A DNA stretch of 64,000 bases, from NCBI RefSeq assembly GCF_020524165.1, contig NZ_JAIVKU010000004.1, positions 558,001-622,000 of the forward strand. The letters run 5' to 3'. The notes under the pieces were generated by a model. It did not search any database, had not been told where the DNA came from, and was given only the letters and a program-made list of their open reading frames with translations. Made by a program: the position numbers and the translations under genes. Position 1 is the first letter of the stretch; the number at the start of each line of letters is the position of its first letter. Source of the stretch: Guptibacillus hwajinpoensis. GTDB taxonomy: Bacteria; Bacillota; Bacilli; Bacillales; Guptibacillaceae. This document shows, in pieces, positions 43,104-53,284 of the stretch.

Positions 43104-45074
43104 ATGGTAACAAAACAAAAGCAAGAATATAGCGATGATTCCATCCAGGTGTTAGAAGGATTGGAAGCGGTAAGAAAGCGCCCGGGAATGTATATCGGGA
43201 GCACCGACTCAAGAGGATTACATCATCTTGTTTATGAAATAGTCGATAATTCAGTTGATGAGGCTCTTGCTGGCCATGGAGATGAAATCAACGTTACCTT
43301 ATATGAAGATAATAGTGTGAGCATTGAAGACAATGGTCGTGGTATGCCTGTTGGTATGCACAAGCTCGGTAAACCCACTCCAGAAATTATTCTAACGATT
43401 CTCCACGCAGGAGGTAAATTCGGACAGGGTGGCTACAAAACAAGCGGTGGTTTACACGGGGTTGGTGCATCTGTTGTAAATGCTCTTTCGGAATGGTTAG
43501 AGGTAACGATTCATCGAGATGGATTTATTTTTAAACAGCGTTTCGAAAATGGGGGTAAACCCGCAACGACCCTTGAAAATATCGGAAAAACGCGTAAAAC
43601 GGGAACGACAATTCATTTTAAACCAGATCCAACGATGTTTAGTACCTTAAATTATAACTACGATACGCTTAGTGAGCGCCTACGTGAAGCTGCCTTTTTG
43701 TTAAAAGGCTTGAAGATCGAATTAGATGATAAGCGCCATGACCGCAAAGAGGTCTTCTATTATGAAACCGGTATCGAAGCATTCATCGACTATCTAAATG
43801 AAGATAAAGAGACACTTCATCCGGTCGTAACATTTAATGGGGAAAGCAACGGCATTGAACTTGATTTCTCATTCCAATACAATGATGGATTTTCAGAAAA
43901 TGTCCTTTCTTTCGTAAATAATGTTCGAACGAAAGATGGCGGCACGCATGAATCGGGAATGAAAACGGCAATCACGCGCGTAATTAATGACTATGCAAAG
44001 AAAGTGAACCTTTTAAAAGAAAAGGACAAGAACCTTGAAGGGAACGACATTCGAGAAGGTTTTACAGCCATTGTCTCAGTACGCATTCCAGAAGAATTGC
44101 TTCAGTTCGAAGGCCAAACGAAAAGTAAGCTTGGGACAAGTGAGGCACGTTCAGCAATTGATGCGATTGTATCCGGTCAATTTTCGTATTTTCTAGAAGA
44201 GAATCCATCTATTAGTGAGATGCTCATTAAAAAGTCGATCAAAGCTGCTCAGGCAAGAGAAGCAGCAAGAAAAGCGCGTGAAGATGCACGCTCGGGTAAG
44301 AAAGGGAAACGCAAAGAGACCATTCTTAGTGGTAAACTTACTCCGGCCACTTCCCGAAATCCGAAGAAAAATGAATTGTATCTTGTTGAGGGGGATTCGG
44401 CAGGTGGTTCTGCAAAGCAAGGACGTGACAGACGAACACAAGCGATTCTTCCATTACGAGGAAAAGTCATTAATACAGAGAAAGCAAAATTGCAGGATAT
44501 CTTTAAAAACGAAGAAATTAATACAATTATTCATGCGATTGGAGCGGGAGTTGGTCCTGACTTTGATATCGAAGATGCAAACTATGACAAAGTGATTATC
44601 ATGACCGATGCCGACACTGACGGCGCCCATATCCAGGTGCTCTTATTAACGTTTTTCTACCGCTACATGAAACAGCTTGTGGAGCATGGGAAAGTATTTC
44701 TTGCTCTTCCACCCTTATATAAAGTAAGTAAAGGGAAAGGGAAGAAAGAAGTGGTTGAGTACGCCTGGGATGAAGATGGTATGAAAAAAGCCATGAAAAA
44801 GGTTGGGAAAGGCTATACGATCCAACGTTATAAAGGTCTTGGTGAGATGAACGCCGATCAATTATGGGAAACAACGATGAACCCTGAAAGCCGCACATTA
44901 ATTCGCGTAAAGATTGAAGATATTGCTCGTGCTGAGCGACGCGTTTCTGTCCTAATGGGAGATAAAGTCGAACCACGAAGACAGTGGATTGAATCAAATG
45001 TGGCATTCGGACTGAATGAGGAAACAAATATCATCGAGAATGAGAACATTTCCATTATTGAAGAGGAGGCGTAA
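43104..45074 (+). CDS. parE: DNA topoisomerase IV subunit B
   Basis: Type IIA topoisomerase ATPase subunit, 656 aa, which with ParC unlinks daughter chromosomes. The GHKL ATPase motifs are [39 protein letters not shown] and [14 protein letters not shown]. The TOPRIM part carries [31 protein letters not shown] and [14 protein letters not shown]. ParE is separated from GyrB by pairing with the adjacent ParC-like gene. Its end overlaps the ribosome site of parC, 2 bases before that start. Normal length and complete. Confidence 0.96.
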   Translation: MVTKQKQEYSDDSIQVLEGLEAVRKRPGMYIGSTDSRGLHHLVYEIVDNSVDEALAGHGDEINVTLYEDNSVSIEDNGRGMPVGMHKLGKPTPEIILTILHAGGKFGQGGYKTSGGLHGVGASVVNALSEWLEVTIHRDGFIFKQRFENGGKPATTLENIGKTRKTGTTIHFKPDPTMFSTLNYNYDTLSERLREAAFLLKGLKIELDDKRHDRKEVFYYETGIEAFIDYLNEDKETLHPVVTFNGESNGIELDFSFQYNDGFSENVLSFVNNVRTKDGGTHESGMKTAITRVINDYAKKVNLLKEKDKNLEGNDIREGFTAIVSVRIPEELLQFEGQTKSKLGTSEARSAIDAIVSGQFSYFLEENPSISEMLIKKSIKAAQAREAARKAREDARSGKKGKRKETILSGKLTPATSRNPKKNELYLVEGDSAGGSAKQGRDRRTQAILPLRGKVINTEKAKLQDIFKNEEINTIIHAIGAGVGPDFDIEDANYDKVIIMTDADTDGAHIQVLLLTFFYRYMKQLVEHGKVFLALPPLYKVSKGKGKKEVVEYAWDEDGMKKAMKKVGKGYTIQRYKGLGEMNADQLWETTMNPESRTLIRVKIEDIARAERRVSVLMGDKVEPRRQWIESNVAFGLNEETNIIENENISIIEEEA

Positions 45075-45076
45075 CA

Positions 45077-47503
45077 TTGGCTAACGCAGAAAAATTTCTA
45101 GATCTACCGCTTGAAGATGTCCTCGGTGACGCTTTTGGGCGATATAGTAAATACATTATTCAGGACCGTGCCCTGCCCGATGCAAGGGACGGTCTGAAGC
45201 CTGTACAACGCCGGATTCTTTATGCGATGCATCATGAAGGAAATACAGCTGAAAAACCGTTTCGGAAATCAGCAAAAACGGTTGGTAATGTGATTGGTAA
45301 CTACCATCCACATGGAGATACATCTGTGTATGATGCGATGGTGCGTATGACTCAGGATTGGAAAGTACGTAATATCCTTGTTGAGATGCATGGGAATAAC
45401 GGGAGTGTTGATGGAGACCCACCTGCAGCCATGCGATATACAGAAGCGCGACTGGCTGCCATTTCATCTGAACTTCTCCGTGATATCGATAAAGATACAG
45501 TTGAGTTTGCACCAAACTTTGACGATACGCAAAATGAGCCAATTGTTCTACCTGCACGTTTTCCTAACCTTCTTGTTAATGGTTCAACAGGTATTTCAGC
45601 TGGATACGCCACGGACATTCCTCCACATAACCTGGGCGAAGTTATTGATGCAGCCGTTATGCAAATGGAAAATCCTGACGTTACGTTGCAAGAACTGATG
45701 GGTGTCATTAAAGGACCAGATTTCCCAACTGGGGGGATAGCTCAAGGTACTGAAGGCATTCGAAAAGCATTCGAAACAGGAAAAGGAAAGTTCATTTTAC
45801 GTGGCAAGGCAGAGATTGAAGAAGTTCGCGGCGGGCGTCAGCAAATTGTTGTGACGGAAATCCCATATGAAATTAATAAAGCGAACCTTGTTAAGAAAAT
45901 TGATGAACTTCGTGTTGACCGTAAAATTGAAGGTATTTCTGAAGTCCGTGATGAAACAGACCGAACCGGCCTTCGTTTTGTGATAGAACTAAAAAAAGAA
46001 GCAGATGCAAACGGCATACTGAAATACTTGTATAAAGCGACAGATCTTCAAATTACGTACAATTACAACATGGTCGCCATTTACAACAAGACACCGAAAC
46101 AAATGGGATTAAAGCAAATTCTGAAGGCTTACATTGAGCATCAGAAGGAAGTAGTCATCCGTCGATCTGAGTATGACTTGAAGCGCGCGAAAGATCGTCA
46201 GCATGTTGTGGAAGGACTAATTCGTGCAATTTCTATTTTGGATGAAGTCATTGCCACAATCCGCTCATCTAAAGATAAGCGCGACGCTAAAAACAACTTA
46301 ATGGTGGAGTACGACTTTACAGATGCTCAGGCTGAAGCCATTGTGAATTTACAACTATACCGCTTAACAAATACGGATATAACAACGCTAAAAAAGGAAT
46401 CGGAAGAGCTAAGTCAACTCATTAATAAACTTGAAACGATTCTTGGTAGCGAGAAAAAACTCGTCAATCTCATAAAAAAAGAATTACTTGAAATTCGTAA
46501 GAAATATGCGGATGATCGCATGACCGTTATAGAAGATGAAATTGAAGATATAAAAGTAAATCTTGAAGTCATGATTCCTTCTGAAGATGTGATTGTAACG
46601 GTCACAGAAGATGGTTATGTAAAGAGGACTAGTCCGCGATCCTATGCTGCTTCAAATGGCAAAGACTTTGGGATGAAGGAAACGGATACGCTCCTTCGCC
46701 AATTTGATAGTAATACGACACATACGATATTGTTGTTTACGAACAAAGGAAGCTATCTCTATCTTCCTGTTCATGAGCTACCGGAAATCAGATGGAAAGA
46801 TCTTGGGCAGCACGTAGCAAATATTGTGTCAATTGAGTCAGATGAACGAATTATCGAAGCTATGGAAATTAAAGAGTTTAAGGAAGATCAATTCCTTGTT
46901 TTTGTAACGAAACAGGGAATGATTAAAAAAACGGAGTTATCTCAATATAAAGCGCAGCGTTATTCCAAGCCACTTATGGCACTTAAGCTTAAAAAAGAAG
47001 ATGAATTGGTAGACGTATACACAACGAATGGTAGTAAAGAAGTTTTCCTTGCCACACATTTCGGATACGGTCTTCGTTTCAAGGAAGAAGAAATTAGCCT
47101 TGTTGGTCAACGTGCGAGCGGAGTAAAAGGTATTAACTTAAAAGATGATGATTTCGTCGTAAGCGGGATCATTTATGAGCCAACTGCGAAGCATGATATA
47201 TTCCTAGCCACTCATCGAGGGGCTGTGAAGAAAATGCAGCTAAGTGAATTTGAAATTACAACGAGAGCAAAACGCGGTGTTGTGATGTTGCGTGAATTAA
47301 AATCAAATCCTCATCGTGTCATTGGAGCTGCGGCTGTTACAAAACAAGATCTCATTATGGTTCGAACGAAAAAGGGAGAACCAATAGTGGTAGATCCAGC
47401 AACATATCGACCGAATGATCGGTATAGCAACGGATCATTTGTCGTTGATGTGAGTGAAACAGGCGATGCCGTAGAAATTAAGAAAGTCCAGAAGCCAATA
47501 TAA
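45077..47503 (+). CDS. parC: DNA topoisomerase IV subunit A
   Basis: Breakage-reunion subunit, 808 aa. The quinolone-resistance region reads [16 protein letters not shown] with Ser83, and the catalytic tyrosine is Tyr121 in [12 protein letters not shown]-terminal beta-pinwheel region follows. The start is TTG 45077 after GAGGAGG, giving [17 protein letters not shown]. It is translated with parE and ends at a strong terminator. No known quinolone-resistance change is obvious. Confidence 0.96.
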   Translation: MANAEKFLDLPLEDVLGDAFGRYSKYIIQDRALPDARDGLKPVQRRILYAMHHEGNTAEKPFRKSAKTVGNVIGNYHPHGDTSVYDAMVRMTQDWKVRNILVEMHGNNGSVDGDPPAAMRYTEARLAAISSELLRDIDKDTVEFAPNFDDTQNEPIVLPARFPNLLVNGSTGISAGYATDIPPHNLGEVIDAAVMQMENPDVTLQELMGVIKGPDFPTGGIAQGTEGIRKAFETGKGKFILRGKAEIEEVRGGRQQIVVTEIPYEINKANLVKKIDELRVDRKIEGISEVRDETDRTGLRFVIELKKEADANGILKYLYKATDLQITYNYNMVAIYNKTPKQMGLKQILKAYIEHQKEVVIRRSEYDLKRAKDRQHVVEGLIRAISILDEVIATIRSSKDKRDAKNNLMVEYDFTDAQAEAIVNLQLYRLTNTDITTLKKESEELSQLINKLETILGSEKKLVNLIKKELLEIRKKYADDRMTVIEDEIEDIKVNLEVMIPSEDVIVTVTEDGYVKRTSPRSYAASNGKDFGMKETDTLLRQFDSNTTHTILLFTNKGSYLYLPVHELPEIRWKDLGQHVANIVSIESDERIIEAMEIKEFKEDQFLVFVTKQGMIKKTELSQYKAQRYSKPLMALKLKKEDELVDVYTTNGSKEVFLATHFGYGLRFKEEEISLVGQRASGVKGINLKDDDFVVSGIIYEPTAKHDIFLATHRGAVKKMQLSEFEITTRAKRGVVMLRELKSNPHRVIGAAAVTKQDLIMVRTKKGEPIVVDPATYRPNDRYSNGSFVVDVSETGDAVEIKKVQKPI

Positions 47504-47509
47504 AAACTA

Positions 47510-47539
47510 GAAAACCCGCCTAAAAAGCGGGTTTTCTTT
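47510..47539 (+). terminator. Terminator of parE-parC
   Basis: GAAAACCCGC/GCGGGTTTTC stem with a seven-base loop, then TTT. Confidence 0.88.
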
Positions 47540-47560
47540 GTATATGAGCAAATAAATTTA

Positions 47561-47593
47561 TGATATACTAATTGGTATGCGAACATATGATTG
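47561..47593 (+). promoter_or_regulatory. Promoter of the YdjM-like gene with a LexA-like sequence
   Basis: TGATATACT is an extended -10. CGAACATATGATTG (47580-47593) just downstream matches the Bacillus LexA box CGAAC-N4-GTTCG at eight of ten fixed positions. The Escherichia coli YdjM relative belongs to the SOS set, but the second half site is weak, so this is tentative. Confidence 0.35.
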
Positions 47594-47658
47594 CCACCCC
47601 TCTAAAATGGCACTTTCCAATCAAGCAACCAAGAAGACACAGATGAAGGAGGAATGAG

Positions 47659-48156
47659 ATGGAGGGGAAAACCCATGCGATTGGCGGTATTTGCTTAGGA
47701 GTTGCCGCACAAAGCTACTACATAACAAATCAACTTGATGCTCCAGAATTAATTGTATTTTACGGAGCTTGTCTATTTGGAGGGCTTTTGCCAGACATTT
47801 GTCATCCAGGTTCCTGGACAGGAAGAAGAGCCAGGGCTTTATCCAAAGGGATTAGCCGATTTTTTGGCCATCGAACAATTACACACAGCATTCTTTTTAT
47901 TATTCTTATCTACTGGTTAACGTCTACTTTTAGCTTTCAATATGATCACCTTATTCAAACAGGTCTTTTAGTAGGGATCGTAAGTCATATTGTTCTTGAT
48001 GCCATGACAGTAAGGGGAATTCAATTGTTTTATCCGATTCCACTGCGTGTTCGCTTTCCACTTTATTTAAAAACTGCCTCAAAAGGAGAAGGTTTTATAA
48101 GTAGCTGTCTGATCATCGTCACTATTATTATGGTGTACAACAAGGTGCTTTCATAA
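47659..48156 (+). CDS. Membrane-bound metal-dependent hydrolase, YdjM/DUF457 family
   Basis: 165 aa membrane protein with about four helices. It has the metal-ligand pattern of the family: KTHAIGGICLG, GGLLPDICHPGS, GHRTITHSIL and GIVSHIVLDAMTVRG, whose His and Asp residues resemble zinc-dependent phospholipase C-like sites. The reaction is unknown. GAAGGAGGAATG precedes the ATG. A LexA-like sequence lies 65 bases upstream. A second protein of related type is encoded at 48945 on the other strand. Confidence 0.85.
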   Translation: MEGKTHAIGGICLGVAAQSYYITNQLDAPELIVFYGACLFGGLLPDICHPGSWTGRRARALSKGISRFFGHRTITHSILFIILIYWLTSTFSFQYDHLIQTGLLVGIVSHIVLDAMTVRGIQLFYPIPLRVRFPLYLKTASKGEGFISSCLIIVTIIMVYNKVLS

Positions 48157-48248
48157 GTATCCACTTTTATACCGACGTAAGCCACCTTACAGCCCATTTA
48201 AGTTTTTTTGTGTATGCTTAATAGAAGAAGTACTGAGAGGAGGGGAAG

Positions 48249-48905
48249 GTGACGCGTACTAAAGTGGTATTAAAATGGACTCTCATCATGATAGTGGTCA
48301 TGCTCTTACTCTGGTTCAGTCGATCTTATCTTGATTTTAGAGTGGAAGAAATCAGAGATTGGATTTTATCATTCGGTTTACTTGCTCCAATTGTTTATAT
48401 GGTTATTTACACGATCCGCCCCTTGATTTTCTTCCCGGCATCCGTTTTATCAATTGCGGGAGGTCTTGCGTTTGGATCATTGTTCGGTACAATTTACACC
48501 GTAATCGGAGCAACTGGAGGAGCGGTCTTATCATTTATTGTCGCTAGAAAACTAGGGAAATCAATCGCTAATAAAGATTGGCAGGGCAAAGGACGAAAGC
48601 TACAAGAGCAGCTAGAGAAAAATGGATTTTTCTATGTTTTATTTTTTCGGTTCGTCCCACTCTTTAACTTTGATTTAATTAGTTATTCTGCAGGCTTATC
48701 TAAGGTACGATTTACGTCGTTCTTTTTCGGTACGCTTATCGGTATTATACCTGGAACATTTGCTTACAACTTTTTAGGAAGCAGCCTCGTATCAGGTAAT
48801 CCAAAAGTTATTGCGCTCGCTGTTGGGGTCTTCATCTTACTATCGGTTATACCAATCTTAATTCGCAATAGAATTACGAAGAAAAACTCGTCATTAAGTA
48901 AGTAA
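48249..48905 (+). CDS. TVP38/TMEM64 family membrane protein
   Basis: 218 aa, about six helices, of the TVP38/DedA-like (VTT) superfamily. YTIRPLIFFPASVLSIAGGLAFG, GATGGAVLSFIVARKLGKS and FFRFVPLFNFDLISYSAGLS are the conserved segments, with the paired-helix glycine motif. Relatives move lipids or support membrane homeostasis; the substrate is unknown. Translation starts with GTG 48249 after GAGAGGAGG. It ends at a terminator shared with the convergent gene. Confidence 0.88.
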   Translation: MTRTKVVLKWTLIMIVVMLLLWFSRSYLDFRVEEIRDWILSFGLLAPIVYMVIYTIRPLIFFPASVLSIAGGLAFGSLFGTIYTVIGATGGAVLSFIVARKLGKSIANKDWQGKGRKLQEQLEKNGFFYVLFFRFVPLFNFDLISYSAGLSKVRFTSFFFGTLIGIIPGTFAYNFLGSSLVSGNPKVIALAVGVFILLSVIPILIRNRITKKNSSLSK

Positions 48906-48906
48906 G

Positions 48907-48946
48907 AAAAAGGAGCAGGCTGTTTATACAACGCCTGCTCCTTTTT
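48907..48946. terminator. Bidirectional terminator
   Basis: AAAAAGGAGCAGGC/GCCTGCTCCTTTTT stem with a 12-base loop, serving the converging 48249 and 48945 genes; it overlaps the last two bases of the minus-strand gene. Confidence 0.9.
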
Positions 48947-49523
48947 ATGACTCAATTTCGTTATTTTTAGCCTGTTTTAAAACTTTCTTTGATCGTCGAC
49001 GATCTAGGATAAGATAAATGATCGTAGATACGAGGAGTAGACCGTGTGTAAAACTAAACTCGGAACCGTAATAATCACGGTTCCAATAAGAAACAACTCC
49101 AGGAATAATGGTATGACTGAGCGGATAAAAAATCGGTACAGCATCGCTTACATGCGTAAAAAAATCAACAACCACATGCAAAAACCATCCCCACACAAAA
49201 CCAGAAAAAGGCGTCAGCTTAAAGCCTCGATGAACAATCATCAATAGAATAAAGGCCAGTAACCAGATGACAATAGAATGACCTAGTTGACGGAGTACAC
49301 TGACTACAGGATGTTCAAACAACCCATGTATAAAATAATGCACAGTAAGGTCAATTTGAGGATGCGTGATTTTTTGAATACTACGTTCTATTAATAAGTA
49401 TAAAAACATCACATAATAAATAATATCAGGGGCGATGCCACCGATGACAATGTATTTAACAGTTCGTCTGCTTTTCTTTCGGAAAAAGAAATAACTCCAA
49501 AATGCATGGTGAAGTGTATTCAT
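48945..49523 (-). CDS. Membrane-bound metal-dependent hydrolase-like protein
   Basis: 192 aa, about five membrane segments. MNTLHHAFWSYFFF with its histidine pair, GGIAPDIIYYVMFL, GHSIVIWLL and WGWFLHVVVDFFTHVSDAVP give a His/Asp pattern like that of the YdjM/DUF457 and zinc-dependent phospholipase C-like families. I infer a related fold; the reaction is unknown. ATG 49523 follows GTGAGGG. It converges with the TVP38 gene. Confidence 0.8.
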   Translation of the reverse strand: MNTLHHAFWSYFFFRKKSRRTVKYIVIGGIAPDIIYYVMFLYLLIERSIQKITHPQIDLTVHYFIHGLFEHPVVSVLRQLGHSIVIWLLAFILLMIVHRGFKLTPFSGFVWGWFLHVVVDFFTHVSDAVPIFYPLSHTIIPGVVSYWNRDYYGSEFSFTHGLLLVSTIIYLILDRRRSKKVLKQAKNNEIES

Positions 49524-49711
49524 AAGGCAAACCCTCACTTTATTTGTAAGCTAATGCCTAAAAAAACAATACTATGAACTCATTTTACCATCGCCGTAGC
49601 TAACTGTCGTTGGTAAAAGGTTAATACTTAAGATGTATAAGCAATAACTCTGACAGATAAGTGTGGATTTGATAAAGTAAAGATGAACTATTGAACAATT
49701 GGAGGCACATG

Positions 49712-50887
49712 ATGAACGTATTTGATGAACGTATTAATCGATTTGATACACATTCAGTGAAATGGGATCATACAGAAGCCATTTTTGAAAAGGAAAACCT
49801 TTTGCCAATGTGGGTAGCGGATATGGACTTCCGAGCTCCGCAACCTGTTATTGATGCGCTCACAACACGCATTCAGCATGGGATATTCGGCTACTCAATG
49901 CCCACCGAAAACACAAAATCTGCGATTCAAGGCTGGTTGAATAGACGGCATAATTGGTCGATTCAGCAGGATTGGATTGTGTTCACGCCAGGTGTCGTGC
50001 CTGCGCTATCCGCAGCGGTAAATACGTATACAGAAAAGGGAGAGAAAGTGGTCATTCAGTCTCCTGTGTACTATCCGTTTCGGGATATGGTAGAGAAGAG
50101 TGAGCGGGAAGTTGTCGATAATCCACTTGTGAGAAGAAACGGAAAATATGAGATGGATTTTCAGGATCTCGAAAGGAAGCTTAATGATCCAGATGTGAAG
50201 ATGTTACTGCTTTGTAATCCTCATAATCCTGTTGGGAGAGTTTGGAGAAAAAATGAGCTGATGAAGCTTGCTGAGCTTTGTTTAACTTATAATGTGTTAA
50301 TCGTTTCGGATGATATTCATTTTGATCTCATTTTCAAAGAGTATGAACATACACTAATTTCAACGCTTTCTGAAGAAATTGCGGCAAATACCATTACTTG
50401 CGTGGCTCCAAGTAAAACGTTTAATTTGGCAGGAATGCAACTATCAACTATTATCATTCCTGATGAAGAAAAGCGGGAGCAATTTAATGCGTATATGGGC
50501 AAATTAGGGCTGTTTGCACCTAGTCCGTTCGGCATAACTGCAGTAGAAGCAGCTTATAACCATGGGGAAGAATGGCTTGAGGAACTTATGGACTACTTAC
50601 AAGGAAATCTATTGTTCCTTACGACATTTATAAATGAGCGACTTCCCCAAATCGACGTGATTGAACCTGAGGGTACTTATCTTGTTTGGTTAGACTTTAC
50701 TAAACTTGACATGTCTCATGAGGAACTTGAGCAGTTTGTGCAAGGGGAAGCAAGGCTTGCACTCGATGAAGGCTATATTTTTGGAGAAGGCGGAAAGGGA
50801 TTCGAACGTATTAATATTGCTTGCCCGCGTTCAGTGTTGCAAGAGGGGTTAGAACGATTGGAAAAAGCAATTAACGAAAAGAATTAA
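49712..50887 (+). CDS. patB: PatB/MalY family PLP-dependent C-S lyase (aminotransferase fold)
   Basis: Fold-type I PLP enzyme, 391 aa. MWVADMDFRAPQPV, GIFGYSMPT, CNPHNPVGRVW and APSKTFNLAG with the PLP lysine (Lys235) match PatB/MalY, which cleave cystathionine or related thioethers, releasing ammonia, pyruvate and a thiol. ATG 49712 was chosen because GGAGG ends 6 bases upstream; ATG 49709 is too close and TTG 49691 precedes the ribosome site. A perfect terminator follows. Transamination as the main activity cannot be excluded. Confidence 0.9.
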   Translation: MNVFDERINRFDTHSVKWDHTEAIFEKENLLPMWVADMDFRAPQPVIDALTTRIQHGIFGYSMPTENTKSAIQGWLNRRHNWSIQQDWIVFTPGVVPALSAAVNTYTEKGEKVVIQSPVYYPFRDMVEKSEREVVDNPLVRRNGKYEMDFQDLERKLNDPDVKMLLLCNPHNPVGRVWRKNELMKLAELCLTYNVLIVSDDIHFDLIFKEYEHTLISTLSEEIAANTITCVAPSKTFNLAGMQLSTIIIPDEEKREQFNAYMGKLGLFAPSPFGITAVEAAYNHGEEWLEELMDYLQGNLLFLTTFINERLPQIDVIEPEGTYLVWLDFTKLDMSHEELEQFVQGEARLALDEGYIFGEGGKGFERINIACPRSVLQEGLERLEKAINEKN

Positions 50888-50888
50888 T

Positions 50889-50919
50889 GAAAACGCCCTG
50901 AAAATTTCAGGGCGTTTTC
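50889..50919. terminator. Bidirectional terminator
   Basis: GAAAACGCCCTGAAA and TTTCAGGGCGTTTTC are exact reverse complements around one base, between two convergent genes. Confidence 0.92.
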
Positions 50920-50926
50920 ATTATCG

Positions 50927-51469
50927 TTAAAAAAGCCTTTTATTTAAAGGACGAAGAGGTAGCTCAAGAACTGGCGTATATGTAGTAGACGATTTCATTG
51001 AAAAAATGTGAACAGATGGAACAAAAAAAGGAGCAAATTCGTCTAACCTATGATCAGCATCTTGTTTCATTTTCTTAAATTGATCATTAGTCATGTGGTT
51101 CGTTTTTTGTGCAATGGTTAAGTGAGGGATAAAATCAGTCACTTCATAATGCTTTTTTTGTTCCTGTAGAGAGGGATTGATGGCATCCACAAACAATAAA
51201 TGAAGGGTAATGATCTCTTTACATAAGACGGTATTAAATAACACAGTTGATCCAAAAGTAGCTGGTGCGCCAAGTTTAATTTCAAAAGCAGGAAAATCTC
51301 GACAAATTTGCTCGATTTTAGGAATCCAGTCGTCTGTTGCCGTAAGACCACTAGAGGCTTTGACCTTTATATGCGGCGGAGAACTATCGGTATAATCCCA
51401 TTTCTTTCGAAAAGATTGAATTTGGTTCAATATCTGAGGAGGGGGGAGGACGGCAATAAAAAATGGCAT
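50927..51469 (-). CDS. 2'-5' RNA ligase/cyclic phosphodiesterase-like protein (YjcG-like)
   Basis: 180 aa two-domain protein of the 2H phosphoesterase superfamily. The two catalytic HxT/S-like motifs read PHIKVKA near the N-terminus and PHLTIAQ in the middle; the first has Lys where Thr/Ser is usual, as in YjcG-type proteins. It may act on 2',3'-cyclic nucleotides or RNA ends. ATG 51469 follows AAGGAGAT. A related gene in Bacillus subtilis is yjcG, whose role is unclear. Confidence 0.82.
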   Translation of the reverse strand: MPFFIAVLPPPQILNQIQSFRKKWDYTDSSPPHIKVKASSGLTATDDWIPKIEQICRDFPAFEIKLGAPATFGSTVLFNTVLCKEIITLHLLFVDAINPSLQEQKKHYEVTDFIPHLTIAQKTNHMTNDQFKKMKQDADHRLDEFAPFFVPSVHIFSMKSSTTYTPVLELPLRPLNKRLF

Positions 51470-51758
51470 GAGCAAATCTCCTTCGTTTAATCAGTCGATA
51501 TCTTATAGGGTTTTTAACGATTGAAAATCTAAGAAGTTATATCACTAAATTCGCTAAATAATGGATTACCCCTTTAATATGGCAATATCCTTTCGAAAAT
51601 CAATCAATAGTACTAGTGAAGGCTAATAAAGGGGAAGAAAATTATAAAAAAACTCCCATAATTGAGTGCAATCTTTTTAAATTTTGTTATGATAAAAGAG
51701 TTGAAGCAGAAGAGCTTTCCCGTAAGTGGAAGCTAGCATTGGAAAGCGGGTGATTTGT

Positions 51759-52247
51759 ATGAAAAAAGCAACAAAAGGACTTCTAACCATCCTACTTTTC
51801 TCTGTTCTCGCATTTGGTTATCTTAAATCAGCTGAAGTTTATATAGACTACAAAAATGATAAATATGCCCATACTGCAAGTGCCATAAGCATTGAAAGCA
51901 GCTTGCATCAAAAGATCGATGAACAGAACATTTACGAAATACAGGTACATAGAAGCAAACAACAAAAAGAAGACATTATCACGTCAAATGAAGATGAGTC
52001 AGCTCTTGTTGATTGGATTAACAACCTTAACGGAACTGATTTAACACAGTTATCAAATCATCGGGTACAGGTTGATGATGCCGACTTTATTATTTATTTG
52101 AAAACAGGTAAAGAAATTAGAATTAATTTGGACGATGAGAATGTGATCATTTCAAGAAATGATAATGATAACAAAGTTTTCAATTCGTATTTAATTAGTT
52201 CTTATGAATTGAATGATCAGATCGCACGTATATTAGAAATTGGTTAA
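51759..52247 (+). CDS. Uncharacterised exported or membrane-anchored protein
   Basis: 162 aa. Residues 1-22 form a signal anchor (KGLLTILLFSVLAFGYL). The rest is polar, with DFIIYLKTGKEIRINLD near residue 115 suggesting a small beta domain. Not recognised. ATG 51759 follows GCGGGTGAT. An extended -10 (TGTTATGAT, 51685-51693) lies 66 bases upstream. A large hairpin directly follows the stop codon, so it is a single-gene unit. Confidence 0.72.
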   Translation: MKKATKGLLTILLFSVLAFGYLKSAEVYIDYKNDKYAHTASAISIESSLHQKIDEQNIYEIQVHRSKQQKEDIITSNEDESALVDWINNLNGTDLTQLSNHRVQVDDADFIIYLKTGKEIRINLDDENVIISRNDNDNKVFNSYLISSYELNDQIARILEIG

Positions 52248-52248
52248 A

Positions 52249-52669
<421 letters not shown>

Positions 52670-53125
52670 TCATTGACCCATTGCTTTGTCTTCTTGTAAA
52701 AAAGTAACTATATCTTCTTTATAAGGCATGGCATGATATTTTCCGATTTTTGTAACCTAATGAGATGCAACAGAATTAGCTCGATATACAGCCTCATCTA
52801 ACGTATATCCCTCTGAAATAAACGTCGCAAATCCCCCGTTGAAGGCGTCCCTAGCCCCAGTTGTGTCCACTGCATTGACTGAAAAGCCATGAATAACTCT
52901 ACCTTCCTTACCGTCATCATCACCCTTTCTTCCCAAGGGTGATGATGACGTTAGGAATGTCCCCTTTTGCCAAGACTATTGCTGCTTCATGAGCCGATTG
53001 TTCATCACGGAATTTCACACCTGTTAACAAATGACCTCCCGTTTCATTTGGCGTGATATAGGAAACCTTTTAAAGAAAATCCTGATCCAGTTCCTGATAA
53101 GATGCTGCAAAGTGTTATTTTGAAA
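52670..53125 (-). pseudogene. rbsK: Decayed ribokinase (PfkB family)
   Basis: Minus-strand remnant in at least two frames. It reads ELDQDFL, stop, KVSYITPNETGGHLLTGVK, then VIITLGKKG followed by stops, then in another frame VIHGFSVNAVDTTGARDAF and NGGFATFISEGYTLDEAVY with a further stop. DTTGAGDAF is the PfkB catalytic signature, so its third glycine is now Arg. The N-terminal half is absent. The first frame break falls exactly at a perfect inverted duplication (52912-52950). Non-functional. Confidence 0.8.
52912..52950. repeat. Perfect 16-base inverted duplication inside the ribokinase remnant
   Basis: CGTCATCATCACCCTT and AAGGGTGATGATGACG around a seven-base spacer TCTTCCC. One arm encodes the conserved VIITLG stretch; the other appears to be a copied, inverted version that breaks the frame. 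Confidence 0.85.
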
Positions 53126-53134
53126 GCGCTTTCT
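53121..53134. promoter_or_regulatory. cre-like palindrome
   Basis: TGAAAGCGCTTTCT fits the cre consensus TGWAARCGYTWNCW throughout. It lies at the 5' end of the ribokinase remnant and about 150 bases before the haloperoxidase gene, so it may be a relic of sugar-operon control or part of an intergenic repeat. Confidence 0.4.
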
Positions 53135-53284
53135 GAGGTCGCCTTCTTTCCACTTCGATCTACGCTCATTTGGAACACCAGTTAATTTCAAATGCCAAAT
53201 TATGAGATTTCTAGTCTTGTGACTCTTTCCGATTTTTACCTTATACATACAATAGTGTAATACCATATGGAAAGTAGGATACAA

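Noticed and set aside
44599-45027. 142-codon minus-strand frame opposite parE
   Set aside because: Lies entirely within conserved TOPRIM-coding sequence and has no independent support.
53024-53284. 86-codon minus-strand frame before the haloperoxidase gene
   Set aside because: It crosses the ribokinase remnant in a frame different from the ribokinase reading, has no ribosome site, and its sequence is of low quality.
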